Assembly (NCBI GenBank): GCA_963721345.1
Contig: CAVRIT010000001.1
Location: forward strand, 620,001-684,000
Length of the DNA stretch: 64,000 bases
From: JACDAN01 sp963721345
Lineage (GTDB): Bacteria; Actinomycetota; Thermoleophilia; Gaiellales; Gaiellaceae
Direction: 5' to 3'
Position numbers and translations under genes: made by a program. This document shows, piece by piece, positions 48,687 to 56,807 of the stretch (the stretch's first letter is position 1; the number at the start of each line of letters is the position of its first letter). A model generated the notes under the pieces. That model worked only from the letters and a program-made list of their open reading frames with translations. It did no database searches and was not told the origin of the DNA.

Positions 48687-50114
48687 CTACGGACACGGGT
48701 TGTCGAGCTCGCGCAGCGCGTCGCAGAGCGCCGGCTCGATCCAGCGCAGCCAGTCGCGCACCTCGTCGCGGCGCTCGATGTCGCGCAGCAGTCGCGCCGT
48801 CGCTTCGAGCGCCTCGGCCTTCGTGAACGGCCCCTCCGCTGCGAGCACCTTCCAGCCGGAGAGCGGGACGGCGATCTGGACTGAGTCGATCGGCTCCTCG
48901 GCGTTGTCGAGCACCGCGAGGATCTCCTCCGCGGGGGCGTGCGGGAGAACGAGCGCGTGCCGGACATCCGCCAGCGACTCCAGGAAGAGCGGCGAGTACG
49001 GAATAAGCACGTCACCGCGCGCCGCGCGCACCGGTGGAGCTTCGCCCGGAAGGGCTGTCCCCAGGCTCGTCCTCCGGGGCTCCCGCAAGGCGCTCGGCGG
49101 CGACGTGATCGCGACCAGTGCGACGAGCGCCATGGCCGGTATGGGGAAGCGCGCGACGGCGACGCCGATCGCGGCCGCCCACAGCGGCAACGCGTAGAAC
49201 AGGTGGCGCGGCGAGAGGTCCGGCGGCGAGTCCGTTTGGAGCACGAGGAAGAGAGCGGGTGGGACGGCGACCGACGCAGCGACCACCACGACCGGCCAGT
49301 CCCGCCGCGCGATCAGCACGAACCCGCCGGTGGCCAGCGCCGCGAAGAAGAGGTACGGCAACCCGTCGCCTCCGGCGAACGATGCAAGCGCCCCGGAGAG
49401 CTCGACCCACGCCTCGTGCGGTGTCGCCAGAGGCTGCGTGCCCGAACCGACGGTGGCGCGGTCCGCGAGCCGCAGGTCGGCGACGACGAACGGGATCGCG
49501 GCGAGGCATGAAAGCGCGACGGGCCACGCGGCGCGAAGTGGGCGGCCCCGCCAGACGACCGCCGCGGCCGCCATCGCCGCGACTGCCGGGATCACGCCGT
49601 AGGGATGCACCGCCGGGAGCAGCCAGCCCGCGGCGGCGGCCGCAGCGACCGCCCCCGTCGTCGGCTTGCGGAGCGCCCGCACGTACAGGTCCGCGAACAG
49701 CGCCGCGACGAGCACGAACAGGGAGTACATCCGCCCGAAAGTCCCGTAGATCGCGAGCGCCGTCGAGGACGCCGTCACCACCGCGGCGATCAGGCCCGCC
49801 GCGTTGCCGCCGAGCCTGCGCCCGAGGTCGAAGCACACGGGGATCGCAGCCAGCGCCGCGACAATCGAGAGCCAGCGAAGCGCATCGCCGCTCATCTCGA
49901 TCCGCAACGCGAGGTGCGCGAGCAGGAAGTGCAGCGGCGCTCCGCCGCGGTCGAGCAGCACCGTGTCGAGCATCTCGCCGAGCGGCCGCATCGCGATCAG
50001 CGCCGCCAGCGACTCGTCCTCGAAGTACGGCTTGCCGCGCACGTCCGGCACGAGCCGGTAGAGCAGAAAGGCGCAGCACCCGCCGAGGACTGCTATCCGG
50101 CCGAAAGCCCGCAG
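48687..50114 (-). CDS. GT39-like membrane glycosyltransferase, apparent CTG start
   Basis: About 475 residues with some ten to eleven hydrophobic helices and a soluble C-terminal ~120 residues. The N-terminal part has 'LLYRLVPDVRGKPYFEDESL', the acidic loop after helix 1 that carries the catalytic Asp/Glu in ArnT/PMT-type enzymes, then 'GGAPLHFLLAHLAL' and 'TFGRMYSLFVLVAAL'. The first helix ('RIAVLGGCCAFLLYRL') is coded upstream of the first GTG (50053). CTG 50114 begins it properly and has AGGCGG 8 nt before. It sits between prs and rplY. It likely transfers sugar from a polyprenyl phosphate; acceptor unknown. Confidence 0.75.
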   Translation of the reverse strand: MRAFGRIAVLGGCCAFLLYRLVPDVRGKPYFEDESLAALIAMRPLGEMLDTVLLDRGGAPLHFLLAHLALRIEMSGDALRWLSIVAALAAIPVCFDLGRRLGGNAAGLIAAVVTASSTALAIYGTFGRMYSLFVLVAALFADLYVRALRKPTTGAVAAAAAAGWLLPAVHPYGVIPAVAAMAAAAVVWRGRPLRAAWPVALSCLAAIPFVVADLRLADRATVGSGTQPLATPHEAWVELSGALASFAGGDGLPYLFFAALATGGFVLIARRDWPVVVVAASVAVPPALFLVLQTDSPPDLSPRHLFYALPLWAAAIGVAVARFPIPAMALVALVAITSPPSALREPRRTSLGTALPGEAPPVRAARGDVLIPYSPLFLESLADVRHALVLPHAPAEEILAVLDNAEEPIDSVQIAVPLSGWKVLAAEGPFTKAEALEATARLLRDIERRDEVRDWLRWIEPALCDALRELDNPCP

Positions 50115-50126
50115 GACTTTGGCCGC

Positions 50127-51188
50127 CTAGAAGAGCTGGTTCTCGCCCTGGAAGATCGCCGAGACCGACTCGTCGGCGAAGACGTTCATGATCGTCTCGG
50201 CGAGAAGCCCGGAGACGGTCAGCACGGTCATGTTCGGCGGCCGCTTGGTCGGGTCGAGCGGGATCGTGTCGGTGACGACGACCTCGTCGATCTCCTCGGC
50301 GTCGCGGAACCGCTCGATCGAGTCCTTGGCGAAGACGCCGTGCGTCGCGCAGACGTAGACCTTCGTCGCGCCTGCCTCGCGGAGAGCGCGCGCACCGGCG
50401 AGGAGCGTGCCGCCGGTCATGATCACGTCGTCGCCGACGATCGCGACTTTGCCGCGGACGTTTCCGGTCACTTCGGTGACGGCGGCCTGGTCGTGCTCCG
50501 GGCGGGTCTTGTGCATGATCGCGAAGTCGGCGCCGAGCAGCTCCGCGAACTTCACGGCCATCTTGGCGCGCCCAGCGTCGGGCGCGACCGAGACGACGCC
50601 GGTCCCGGTCAGGCCCTGGTCGCGAAGGTGCTGCGCGAAGAGCGGCAGCGCCACCATGTGGTCGACGGGGATGGAGAAGAACCCCTGGATCTGGCCGGCG
50701 TGAAGATCCATCGTCAGCACTCGGTCGACGCCTGCCGTCTGCAGCAAGTCGGCGACGAGCCGGGCGGTGATCGGCTCGCGCGGCCGCGCCTTGCGGTCCT
50801 GGCGTGCGTACGGGTACCACGGGACGACGGCCGTGATCCGCTTCGCCGAGGCGAGCTTCGCCGCCTGGATCATGATCAGCAGCTCCATCAGGTTCCGGTC
50901 CACCGGGTCGCAGCCGGTCTGGACGAGGAAGACGTCGGCGCCGCGGATCGACTCCCCGAAGCGGCAGTACGTCTCCCCGTTCGCGAACGAGCCGATCGTG
51001 ACCTCGCCGAGCTCGACCCCCAGGCGGCCCCCGATCTTCTCGGCGAGCTCCGGGTGCGAGCGGCCCGAGAACAGCATCAGGCGCTTCTGCGGCCCGCGCT
51101 CGATCCAGTGCTCGGGCTCTGCGATGACCTCCGGCGTCACCGCCGGGACGCTCTCCAGCCCGGGCAGGCTCGCGAGCTCAGTCGTCAT
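50127..51188 (-). CDS. prs: Ribose-phosphate pyrophosphokinase
   Basis: A 353-residue enzyme making PRPP from ribose 5-phosphate and ATP. Motifs: 'KRLMLFSGRSHPELAEKI', 'SFANGETYCRFGESIRG', 'WYPYARQDRKARPREPI', 'LTMDLHAGQIQGFF' and the PRPP loop 'VAIVGDDVIMTGGTLL'. The N-terminus has about 35 extra residues compared with compact homologues. ATG 51188 overlaps the end of glmU by 11 nt, so glmU-prs are coupled as in M. tuberculosis (Rv1018c-Rv1017c). Confidence 0.95.
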   Translation of the reverse strand: MTTELASLPGLESVPAVTPEVIAEPEHWIERGPQKRLMLFSGRSHPELAEKIGGRLGVELGEVTIGSFANGETYCRFGESIRGADVFLVQTGCDPVDRNLMELLIMIQAAKLASAKRITAVVPWYPYARQDRKARPREPITARLVADLLQTAGVDRVLTMDLHAGQIQGFFSIPVDHMVALPLFAQHLRDQGLTGTGVVSVAPDAGRAKMAVKFAELLGADFAIMHKTRPEHDQAAVTEVTGNVRGKVAIVGDDVIMTGGTLLAGARALREAGATKVYVCATHGVFAKDSIERFRDAEEIDEVVVTDTIPLDPTKRPPNMTVLTVSGLLAETIMNVFADESVSAIFQGENQLF

Positions 51189-52512
51189 CGTCGGATCCGC
51201 TGTCTCCACGGGCGGCGTAGCCCTCCTTGTTTTCCTGTCGCGCTCGAGCGACGGCGAGGGCGCCCGGCGGGACGTCCTTCGTGACGACCGATCCCGCGGC
51301 AATCCAAGCGCCTTCGCCAATCTCGACCGGAGCAACAAAGGCATTCTGGACGCCGGTCCTGACGTTGCCGCGGATCGTGGTGCGGCTTTTCGGCTTGCCG
51401 GGCTCGTGGGGGAAGTTGACGGTGATGTTTCCCGCAGCGATGTTCGTCCCGGCGCCGACGTCGGCGTCGCCGAGGTACGAGAGATGAGGAACCTTGGTCC
51501 GCTCGCCGATGCGCGAGTTCTTGATCTCCACGAACGTGCCCGCCTTCGCGTTCGCCTCGAGAACCGTGCCGGGGCGAAGGTAACAGAACGGACCGACGAG
51601 GACGTTCGGCCCGATCTCCGCGTCGACGGCGACGACGTGCGGCCCGACCTCGGCGCCGCCGGCAACGTGGGTCTTGCCGCGGAGGACGGTGAAGGGGTGG
51701 ATCGTCGAGTCAGGCTCGAGCTCGACCGAGGGCTCGATCCACGTGGACGAGGGGTCGACGATCGTGACCCCGGCGAGCATGTGACCCTCGTTGATGCGGT
51801 CGCGAAGTGTCGCCGCAGCCTCGGCCAGCTCCACACGCGTGTTGACTCCGTCCGCCTCGCGGGACTCGGTCTCGTGTCCGATCACGGTCGCTCCTTCCTC
51901 TACGAGTAGGCGTACAGCATCGGTCAGGTAGAGCTCGGCCTGCGCGTTCGCCGGGTCGAGCCGTTCCAGGGCGGGCCACAGCGTGTCGCCCGCGAAAACG
52001 TAGATCGACGAGTTGACCTCGTCGATCAAGAGTTCCTCTTCGCTCGCGTCCGCGGCTTCCACGATCGCTCGGATCGAGCCGTTCGAGTCGCGGATGATCC
52101 GCCCGTAGTCGGCGGGATCGTCGCGCCGCGAGGTGAGCACGGTGGCAGCTGCGCCCGCCCCCCGGTGGGCGTCGATCAGCTCGCGAAGCGTTTCTCCACG
52201 GAGCAGAGGCGCATCCCCGGCGAGCACGAGCACCTCACTCGCGCCGTTCAGCGACGAGCGGGCGACGGCGACGGCGTCGCCCGTTCCCCGCGGCTCCTCC
52301 TGGACTGCAACGGCGATGCCGCCGAAGGCCTCGGCGTAGTCGGGGGCGGCGACGAGGACGAGCGGGTCGGGATCCAGGGAACGCACCGACTCGACGACCC
52401 AGTCGACGAGGCGGCGGCCGAGCAGCGGATGGAGATGCTTCGGCGTCGCCGAGCGCATCCGCGTGCCTTGGCCTCCTGCGAGGATGACGGCGGCGAGTCC
52501 GGAGCTCTTCAC
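51178..52512 (-). CDS. glmU: Bifunctional GlmU (UDP-GlcNAc pyrophosphorylase/GlcN-1-P acetyltransferase)
   Basis: A 444-residue enzyme for the last two steps to UDP-N-acetylglucosamine, a cell-wall precursor. The N-terminal uridyltransferase domain has 'AVILAGGQGTRMRSATPK' and 'EEPRGTGDAVAVA'. The C-terminal left-handed beta-helix (from about 235) has hexapeptide repeats, 'GPFCYLRPGTVLEANAK', 'EIKNSRIG', 'HLSYLGDADVGAGTNIAAG' and 'AFVAPVEIGEGAWIAAGS', including the catalytic His. The start is GTG 52512. The gene follows tRNA-Gln directly and is coupled to prs. Confidence 0.95.
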   Translation of the reverse strand: MKSSGLAAVILAGGQGTRMRSATPKHLHPLLGRRLVDWVVESVRSLDPDPLVLVAAPDYAEAFGGIAVAVQEEPRGTGDAVAVARSSLNGASEVLVLAGDAPLLRGETLRELIDAHRGAGAAATVLTSRRDDPADYGRIIRDSNGSIRAIVEAADASEEELLIDEVNSSIYVFAGDTLWPALERLDPANAQAELYLTDAVRLLVEEGATVIGHETESREADGVNTRVELAEAAATLRDRINEGHMLAGVTIVDPSSTWIEPSVELEPDSTIHPFTVLRGKTHVAGGAEVGPHVVAVDAEIGPNVLVGPFCYLRPGTVLEANAKAGTFVEIKNSRIGERTKVPHLSYLGDADVGAGTNIAAGNITVNFPHEPGKPKSRTTIRGNVRTGVQNAFVAPVEIGEGAWIAAGSVVTKDVPPGALAVARARQENKEGYAARGDSGSDDDD

Positions 52513-52523
52513 GGGTTAGTGGA

Positions 52524-52597
52524 TGGCTGGGGCGCCAGGATTCGAACCTGGGATCACGGGACCAAAACCCGCTGCCTTACCACTTGGCTACGCCCCA
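52524..52597 (-). tRNA. tRNA-Gln (anticodon TTG)
   Basis: A 74-nt cloverleaf with CCA encoded. The acceptor stem pairs TGGGGCG (52597-52591) with CGCCCCA (52534-52528), followed by G and CCA. The anticodon stem GCGGG/CCCGT closes the loop TTTTGGT, giving anticodon TTG, and the T-arm contains GGTTCGAATCC. The gene lies 12 nt upstream of glmU on the same strand, so processing of a shared transcript is possible. Confidence 0.95.
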
Positions 52598-52631
52598 CCG
52601 ACATCGTTGTCTCGAAGTCTGCCACTCGGGT

Positions 52632-52979
52632 TTACCGGCGGTCTCCGAACAGCACGATCAGGGCGACGACGGCCAGGATTCCGACTGCGATCAGCGCCAA
52701 CGTGCCGACGACGATCAGCAGGATCGGGATCAGCGCGACGAGTGCCTGGGAGACGGCCGCGATCCACGCGACGTCCCGGGCGGGACCGGCGCGCAGCCTC
52801 GAGGCGAGTGCGAAGTAGCCGACGATGATCACCGCCGCGACGAGCAGGGTCGCCCAGCGGTCGAGGAAGCCGAAGACGAGCAGCAGCCCCTCCACGACGG
52901 CGATCCCGAGGGCGATACGGAGCCGGTTTCGACGAAGCGAGCCCTCCGGGCGGGCCTCCAGCACCGGCTGCTCGATCAT
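52632..52979 (-). CDS. Small membrane protein downstream of ispE
   Basis: A 115-residue protein with about four hydrophobic helices in the last 90 residues ('ALGIAVVEGLLLVFGFL', 'LLVAAVIIVGYFALASRL', 'ALVALIPILLIVVGTLAL', 'ILAVVALIVLF'). ATG 52979 starts 12 nt after the proper ispE stop. Without correcting the ispE frameshift it reads as a fusion to ispE, which I reject. Similar small membrane proteins lie in this position in other actinobacteria; function unknown. Confidence 0.7.
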   Translation of the reverse strand: MIEQPVLEARPEGSLRRNRLRIALGIAVVEGLLLVFGFLDRWATLLVAAVIIVGYFALASRLRAGPARDVAWIAAVSQALVALIPILLIVVGTLALIAVGILAVVALIVLFGDRR

Positions 52980-52990
52980 CGCCGCTGACG

Positions 52991-53783
52991 CTACCAGGCA
53001 GGGGTCGCGATCCACGTCTGGCCGCGGTCGGCCAGCGCGGCATGCGCTCTGCAGCGCGTCGCCCTGCTCGGCGAAGAGGCCGTAGACGGTAGGACCGGCG
53101 CCGGTGACGTCGGCCCTGAACGCGCCCAGTTCTCGGAGGTCGTCCGCGATGGGCGAGGACGCGAGGTCGTTCGGCGGCAGCGTCGCGAGGTCGCCGAGCG
53201 CGAGGCCGCGCAGGAGCGCCGCGCGCCGCTCGGCGAACCCGTCCTCGCCGGTGAATCGGTCATAGACCGCAGCGGTCGACTCCTTGCGGCTTTCGTGGGG
53301 CAGCACCAGCAGGATCCAGTAGTCCTGGGTCAGCGAGAGCGGCTGGAGCTCCGTGCCGTCCGCCTCGCCGAGCTGCGGGCCGGCGGTGAGGAAGAACGGG
53401 ACGTCCGCGCCAAGGCCCTGCGCGAGCACGTGGAGGCCTCGCCCGTCGAGAGGGCGGCGCAGCGTCTCGTTTGCGAGCTGGAGGGCAGTGCCGGCGTCGG
53501 CGCTCCCGCCGCCCAGGCCGGCGGCCACCGGGATGTGCTTGTCGATCGTGACGTGCCAGCTCGGTTCCGTTCCTGCCTCTGCGGCCAGGCCCTCGAGCGC
53601 GCGTCGGACGATCGTGTCCTCCTCGAAGCCATCGACGCGGAGCTCCTCCGCCGGCTCGAGCCTGATGCGATCCGCGAGCGAGATGCGCTGCAGGACGGTG
53701 ACGACGTCGTGCCGCCCGTCGTCCCTCGTCGGCCCGACGACGAGCGCCAGGTTGATCTTGGCTGGGGCGAGTCGCTCGGTCAT
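52991..53783 (-). CDS. ispE: 4-(cytidine 5'-diphospho)-2-C-methyl-D-erythritol kinase, one frameshift
   Basis: The GHMP kinase of the MEP isoprenoid pathway. Motifs: 'LAPAKINLALVVG' (substrate Lys), the ATP loop 'PVAAGLGGGSADAGTA', 'GLGADVPFFLTAGP' and 'ADVTGAGPTVYGLF'. Near 53045 an extra base diverts the frame; the expected C-terminus 'HAALADRGQTWIATPAW' with its own stop at 52991 lies in the neighbouring frame. Corrected length is about 263 residues, slightly short but complete. The ATG overlaps the ksgA stop as ATGA, and ksgA-ispE order is conserved with M. tuberculosis (Rv1010-Rv1011). Confidence 0.9.
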
Positions 53784-54565
53784 CGGAGAGCCGCGACCAG
53801 GCGAACGAACTCCTCGGGCGCGAGCTCTTCGGCCCGCGTGGTCGGCGGTCGGTCGAGCGCGGCGAGGGCAGCAGCCGCTCGATCTCGTTTCGCCACCCCG
53901 GCCAGCTCGAGCGAGTTCGGCAGCAGCTTGCGCCGGTGCGCGAACGATCCTTCGACCACACGCTTGAGCGCCGCCCAGTCATCGAGCGGCGTGTCGAGAC
54001 GGCGACGAAACGCCACGAGCGCCGAGTCGACGTTCGGTGGGGGGCGAAAGACGGTCCGCGAGACCGGGTGGAAGCCGGTGCGCTCCGTCGCGAGTTGCAC
54101 GAGCACGGAGACAGCGCCGTAGGCCTTCGTCCTCGGCGAGGCGAAGAAGCGGTCAGCGACCTCGCGCTGCACCATCACGCACCAGAGCCGGACCGAGGGG
54201 AAGCCGTCGAGGCTCTCGACGACGATCGGCGTCGCCACGTTGTACGGGAGGTTGGAGACGAGCTTGGTCGGCGGCGGGTCGAGCTCTCCAGGATCGAGCG
54301 AGACGGCGTCGTCGAACCGGAGCTTCACCTTCGTGCGCTCTCCGAATCGCTCGCGGAGGTACGGCTCGAGGCGGCGATCGAGCTCGACCGCGTGCACCTG
54401 CGCGACACGGTCGGCCAGATAGGAGGTCAGCGCCCCGGGGCCCGGGCCGACCTCGAGCACGACGTCCTCGGGCGCGAGCTGCGCGAGGCGGCCGATCACG
54501 CCGAGGATGTTGTCGTCGGCGAGGAAATGCTGGCCGAGCTCCTTGCTGGGGGCCGGGAGCGTCAC
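53780..54565 (-). CDS. rsmA: 16S rRNA dimethyladenosine transferase KsgA/RsmA
   Basis: A 261-residue methyltransferase that dimethylates two adjacent adenines near the 3' end of 16S rRNA. Motifs: 'ELGQHFLADDNIL', the AdoMet loop 'LEVGPGPGALTSYLA', 'VELDRRLEP', the catalytic 'LVSNLPYNVATPIV' and 'VSVLVQLATERTGFH'. The start GTG 54565 overlaps the tatD stop as GTGA and its stop overlaps ispE as ATGA, inside the chain metG-tatD-ksgA-ispE. Confidence 0.95.
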   Translation of the reverse strand: MTLPAPSKELGQHFLADDNILGVIGRLAQLAPEDVVLEVGPGPGALTSYLADRVAQVHAVELDRRLEPYLRERFGERTKVKLRFDDAVSLDPGELDPPPTKLVSNLPYNVATPIVVESLDGFPSVRLWCVMVQREVADRFFASPRTKAYGAVSVLVQLATERTGFHPVSRTVFRPPPNVDSALVAFRRRLDTPLDDWAALKRVVEGSFAHRRKLLPNSLELAGVAKRDRAAAALAALDRPPTTRAEELAPEEFVRLVAALR

Positions 54566-55293
54566 AGGCCGAAGGCGCGCACCGCGTTCTCGTCGATCCG
54601 TGCCGCAAGCTCGTCGGGATCCTCACCGCGGGCCTCCGCCAGAGCCGCAACGACGAAGATCACGTGCGCCGGCTCGTTCGGCCGACCTCGCCGGGGCTGC
54701 GGTGCGAGGTAGGGCGAGTCGGTCTCGACAAGGATGCGGTCGATCGGGACCTCGCGGGCCGCGGCACGAAGCTCCTCGGCCTTTGGATATGTCACGTTCC
54801 CGGCGAAGGAGACGTAGTACCGGCGCTCGAGCGCCGGCCGAAGGAGGCCGGGCGACGAGAAGCAGTGAAGCACGACCGTGCCCTCGAAATCGCCGAGCGC
54901 GCGGACGACGTCGTCGTCAGCGGCGCGGGAGTGGATGACCACCGGCTTCTGGAGCTCCTCGGCGATCGCCAGGTGCGCCTGGAACAGTTGGCGCTGCGCG
55001 TCGTGGGGGGCGTAGTCGCGGTAGTAGTCGAGCCCGGTCTCGCCGATCGCGACCGGCGCCAGCTCGCGCAGGCGCTCGAGCTCGCCGGGATCGGCGGAGC
55101 CTGCGTCGTGAGGGTGGATGCCGAGGATCGCGTCGACGCCCTCGGTGGCCGCGCAGAACGTTGCAACTTCCTGCCATTTGTCGGCCCACGCCCCGACCTC
55201 CAGGATCCGCGAGACACCCGCCGCGCGCGCCCGCTCGACAAGCTCGGACGGTGGATCGGCGCACGCATGGAGGTGCGCATGCGTATCGATCAC
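54562..55293 (-). CDS. tatD: TatD-family metal-dependent hydrolase
   Basis: A 243-residue TIM-barrel nuclease/hydrolase. Metal ligands are visible: 'IDTHAHLHA' (His-x-His), 'AIGETGLDYYRDY' (Glu), 'PVVIHSRAADDD' (His), 'VLHCFSSP' (His) and 'LVETDSPYLAP' (Asp). The start is GTG 55293, overlapping the metG stop as GTGA. TatD proteins are exo-/endonucleases in DNA repair and turnover. In M. tuberculosis metS-tatD-rpfB-ksgA-ispE is the order; here no rpfB is present. Confidence 0.93.
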   Translation of the reverse strand: MIDTHAHLHACADPPSELVERARAAGVSRILEVGAWADKWQEVATFCAATEGVDAILGIHPHDAGSADPGELERLRELAPVAIGETGLDYYRDYAPHDAQRQLFQAHLAIAEELQKPVVIHSRAADDDVVRALGDFEGTVVLHCFSSPGLLRPALERRYYVSFAGNVTYPKAEELRAAAREVPIDRILVETDSPYLAPQPRRGRPNEPAHVIFVVAALAEARGEDPDELAARIDENAVRAFGL

Positions 55294-56807
55294 GCAGCGG
55301 CGGCGGGCGCCTCGACGCGCGGGAAGAGCGGCGGCGACGCGTCGACCTGCTCGCCGGCGACCGTCTTCCCCGCCGCGACGCCCGACCAGGCGACGTCGTC
55401 CGGCTGACCGAACGCCTGCAGCACCCTGGGAGCGGTCTGCGGGAGGTACGGGTAGAGCACGACGGCCGCCACGCGCACACCGTCCGCGAGCGCGTAGAGG
55501 ACGCGGTCGAGCTCGTCCGACTTCGCTTCGTCCTTCACGAGCTCCCACGGCTTCGTGTCGGTCACGAACTTGTTCAGGCTGCGGACGTACTCCCAGGCGA
55601 GGTCGAGCGCTCCGGTCACGTCGTACGCGTCGAGCCTCGCCGGAACCTCGGTGGCGAGGCGCTGCACCGCAGCCTCGTCGACAAGCCCCGGAGCGACGGG
55701 AATGCGGCCCTCGCGGTACTTCGCGATCAATGCCGTCGTGCGCGACACGAGGTTGCCGAGGTCGTTGCCGAGCTCGCGCTCGTACCGCTCGTGCACGCTG
55801 TCGAGCGAGACCGTCCCGTCCTGGCCGAACTGGACCGAACGGGCGGCCCAGTAGCGGACGGCGTCAGAGCCGTAGACATCCACGAGGTCGAGCGGATCGA
55901 TCACGTTCCCGCGCGACTTCGAGATCTTCCGGTCGTCCAGCAGGAGATACCCGTGGACGAAGATCTCCCGCGGCACTTCGAAGCCCGCCGACAAAAGCAG
56001 CGCCGGCCAGAACACGCAGTGGAACCGGAGGATGTCCTTGCCGATCAGGTGCCGCCCTTCCGGCCAGTAGCGCTCGCGGAGGTCCTCGCCTTCACGCGCA
56101 TACGTCAGAGCGCTCAGGTAGTTGATCAGCGCGTCGACCCAGACGTAGACGACCTGGTCGGGATCCCACGGAATCGGCACGCCCCACGGCTGCCCCGCGC
56201 GGCTGAGGCTGAAGTCCTGCAGGCCGCTCTCGATGAAGCTCCGGGCTTCGTTGTAGCGGAACCCCGGCCGCACGAACTCGGGACGCTCGTCGTAGAGCTG
56301 GAGCAGCCGATCCTGGTAGGCCGAGAGTCGGAAGAAGTAGTTCTTCTCCTCGATCCACTCCGGAACGGTGTCGTGCTCCGGGCACTTGCCGTCGACGAGC
56401 TCGTCCTCGGTCTTGAAGGCTTCGCACCCGACGCAGTAGAGACCGGCGTAGGTGTCCTCGTAGATGTCGCCGTTGTCGTAGATCCGCTGGACGAACTCCT
56501 GGACGAATCGCTTGTGCTCCTCGTCCGTCGTGCGGATGAAGAAGTCGATCTCGGCGTCGACTCGCTCAGGGAGCTCGCGCCACTTCTCGGCGATCCGGTC
56601 GACGTACTCCTTGGGGTCGAGCCCCTCGGCTTCCGCGACTCGGTACACCTTCGACGCGTGCTCGTCGGTGCCCGTGAGGAAGAACGTGTCGTCGCCGCGC
56701 TGCCGTCGATTCCGGACGAGAATGTCCGCGGCAATGGTCGTGTACGCGTGCCCGATGTGCGGGGTCGAGTTCACGTAGTAGATCGGCGTCGTCAGGTAGT
56801 ACGTCAT
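55290..56807 (-). CDS. metG: Methionyl-tRNA synthetase
   Basis: A 505-residue class I synthetase. Motifs: 'YYLTTPIYYVNSTPHIGHAYTT' (the HIGH motif in 'PHIGHAY'), 'FFLTGTDEHASKV', a zinc-knuckle-like insert 'YCVGCEAFKT...GKCPEH', and 'DRKISKSRGNVIDP' (KMSKS-type). The anticodon-binding domain occupies the last ~150 residues; there is no C-terminal tRNA-binding OB domain. ATG 56807 is the clear start because the protein aligns from 'MTYYLTTPIYY'; longer reading to 56957 adds low-complexity residues. It heads the tatD-ksgA-ispE chain. Confidence 0.96.
   Translation of the reverse strand: MTYYLTTPIYYVNSTPHIGHAYTTIAADILVRNRRQRGDDTFFLTGTDEHASKVYRVAEAEGLDPKEYVDRIAEKWRELPERVDAEIDFFIRTTDEEHKRFVQEFVQRIYDNGDIYEDTYAGLYCVGCEAFKTEDELVDGKCPEHDTVPEWIEEKNYFFRLSAYQDRLLQLYDERPEFVRPGFRYNEARSFIESGLQDFSLSRAGQPWGVPIPWDPDQVVYVWVDALINYLSALTYAREGEDLRERYWPEGRHLIGKDILRFHCVFWPALLLSAGFEVPREIFVHGYLLLDDRKISKSRGNVIDPLDLVDVYGSDAVRYWAARSVQFGQDGTVSLDSVHERYERELGNDLGNLVSRTTALIAKYREGRIPVAPGLVDEAAVQRLATEVPARLDAYDVTGALDLAWEYVRSLNKFVTDTKPWELVKDEAKSDELDRVLYALADGVRVAAVVLYPYLPQTAPRVLQAFGQPDDVAWSGVAAGKTVAGEQVDASPPLFPRVEAPAAAA

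Noticed and set aside
52632..53783. A genuine IspE-membrane protein fusion
   Set aside because: A proper IspE C-terminus with stop and a separate ATG for the membrane protein exist in the expected frames.
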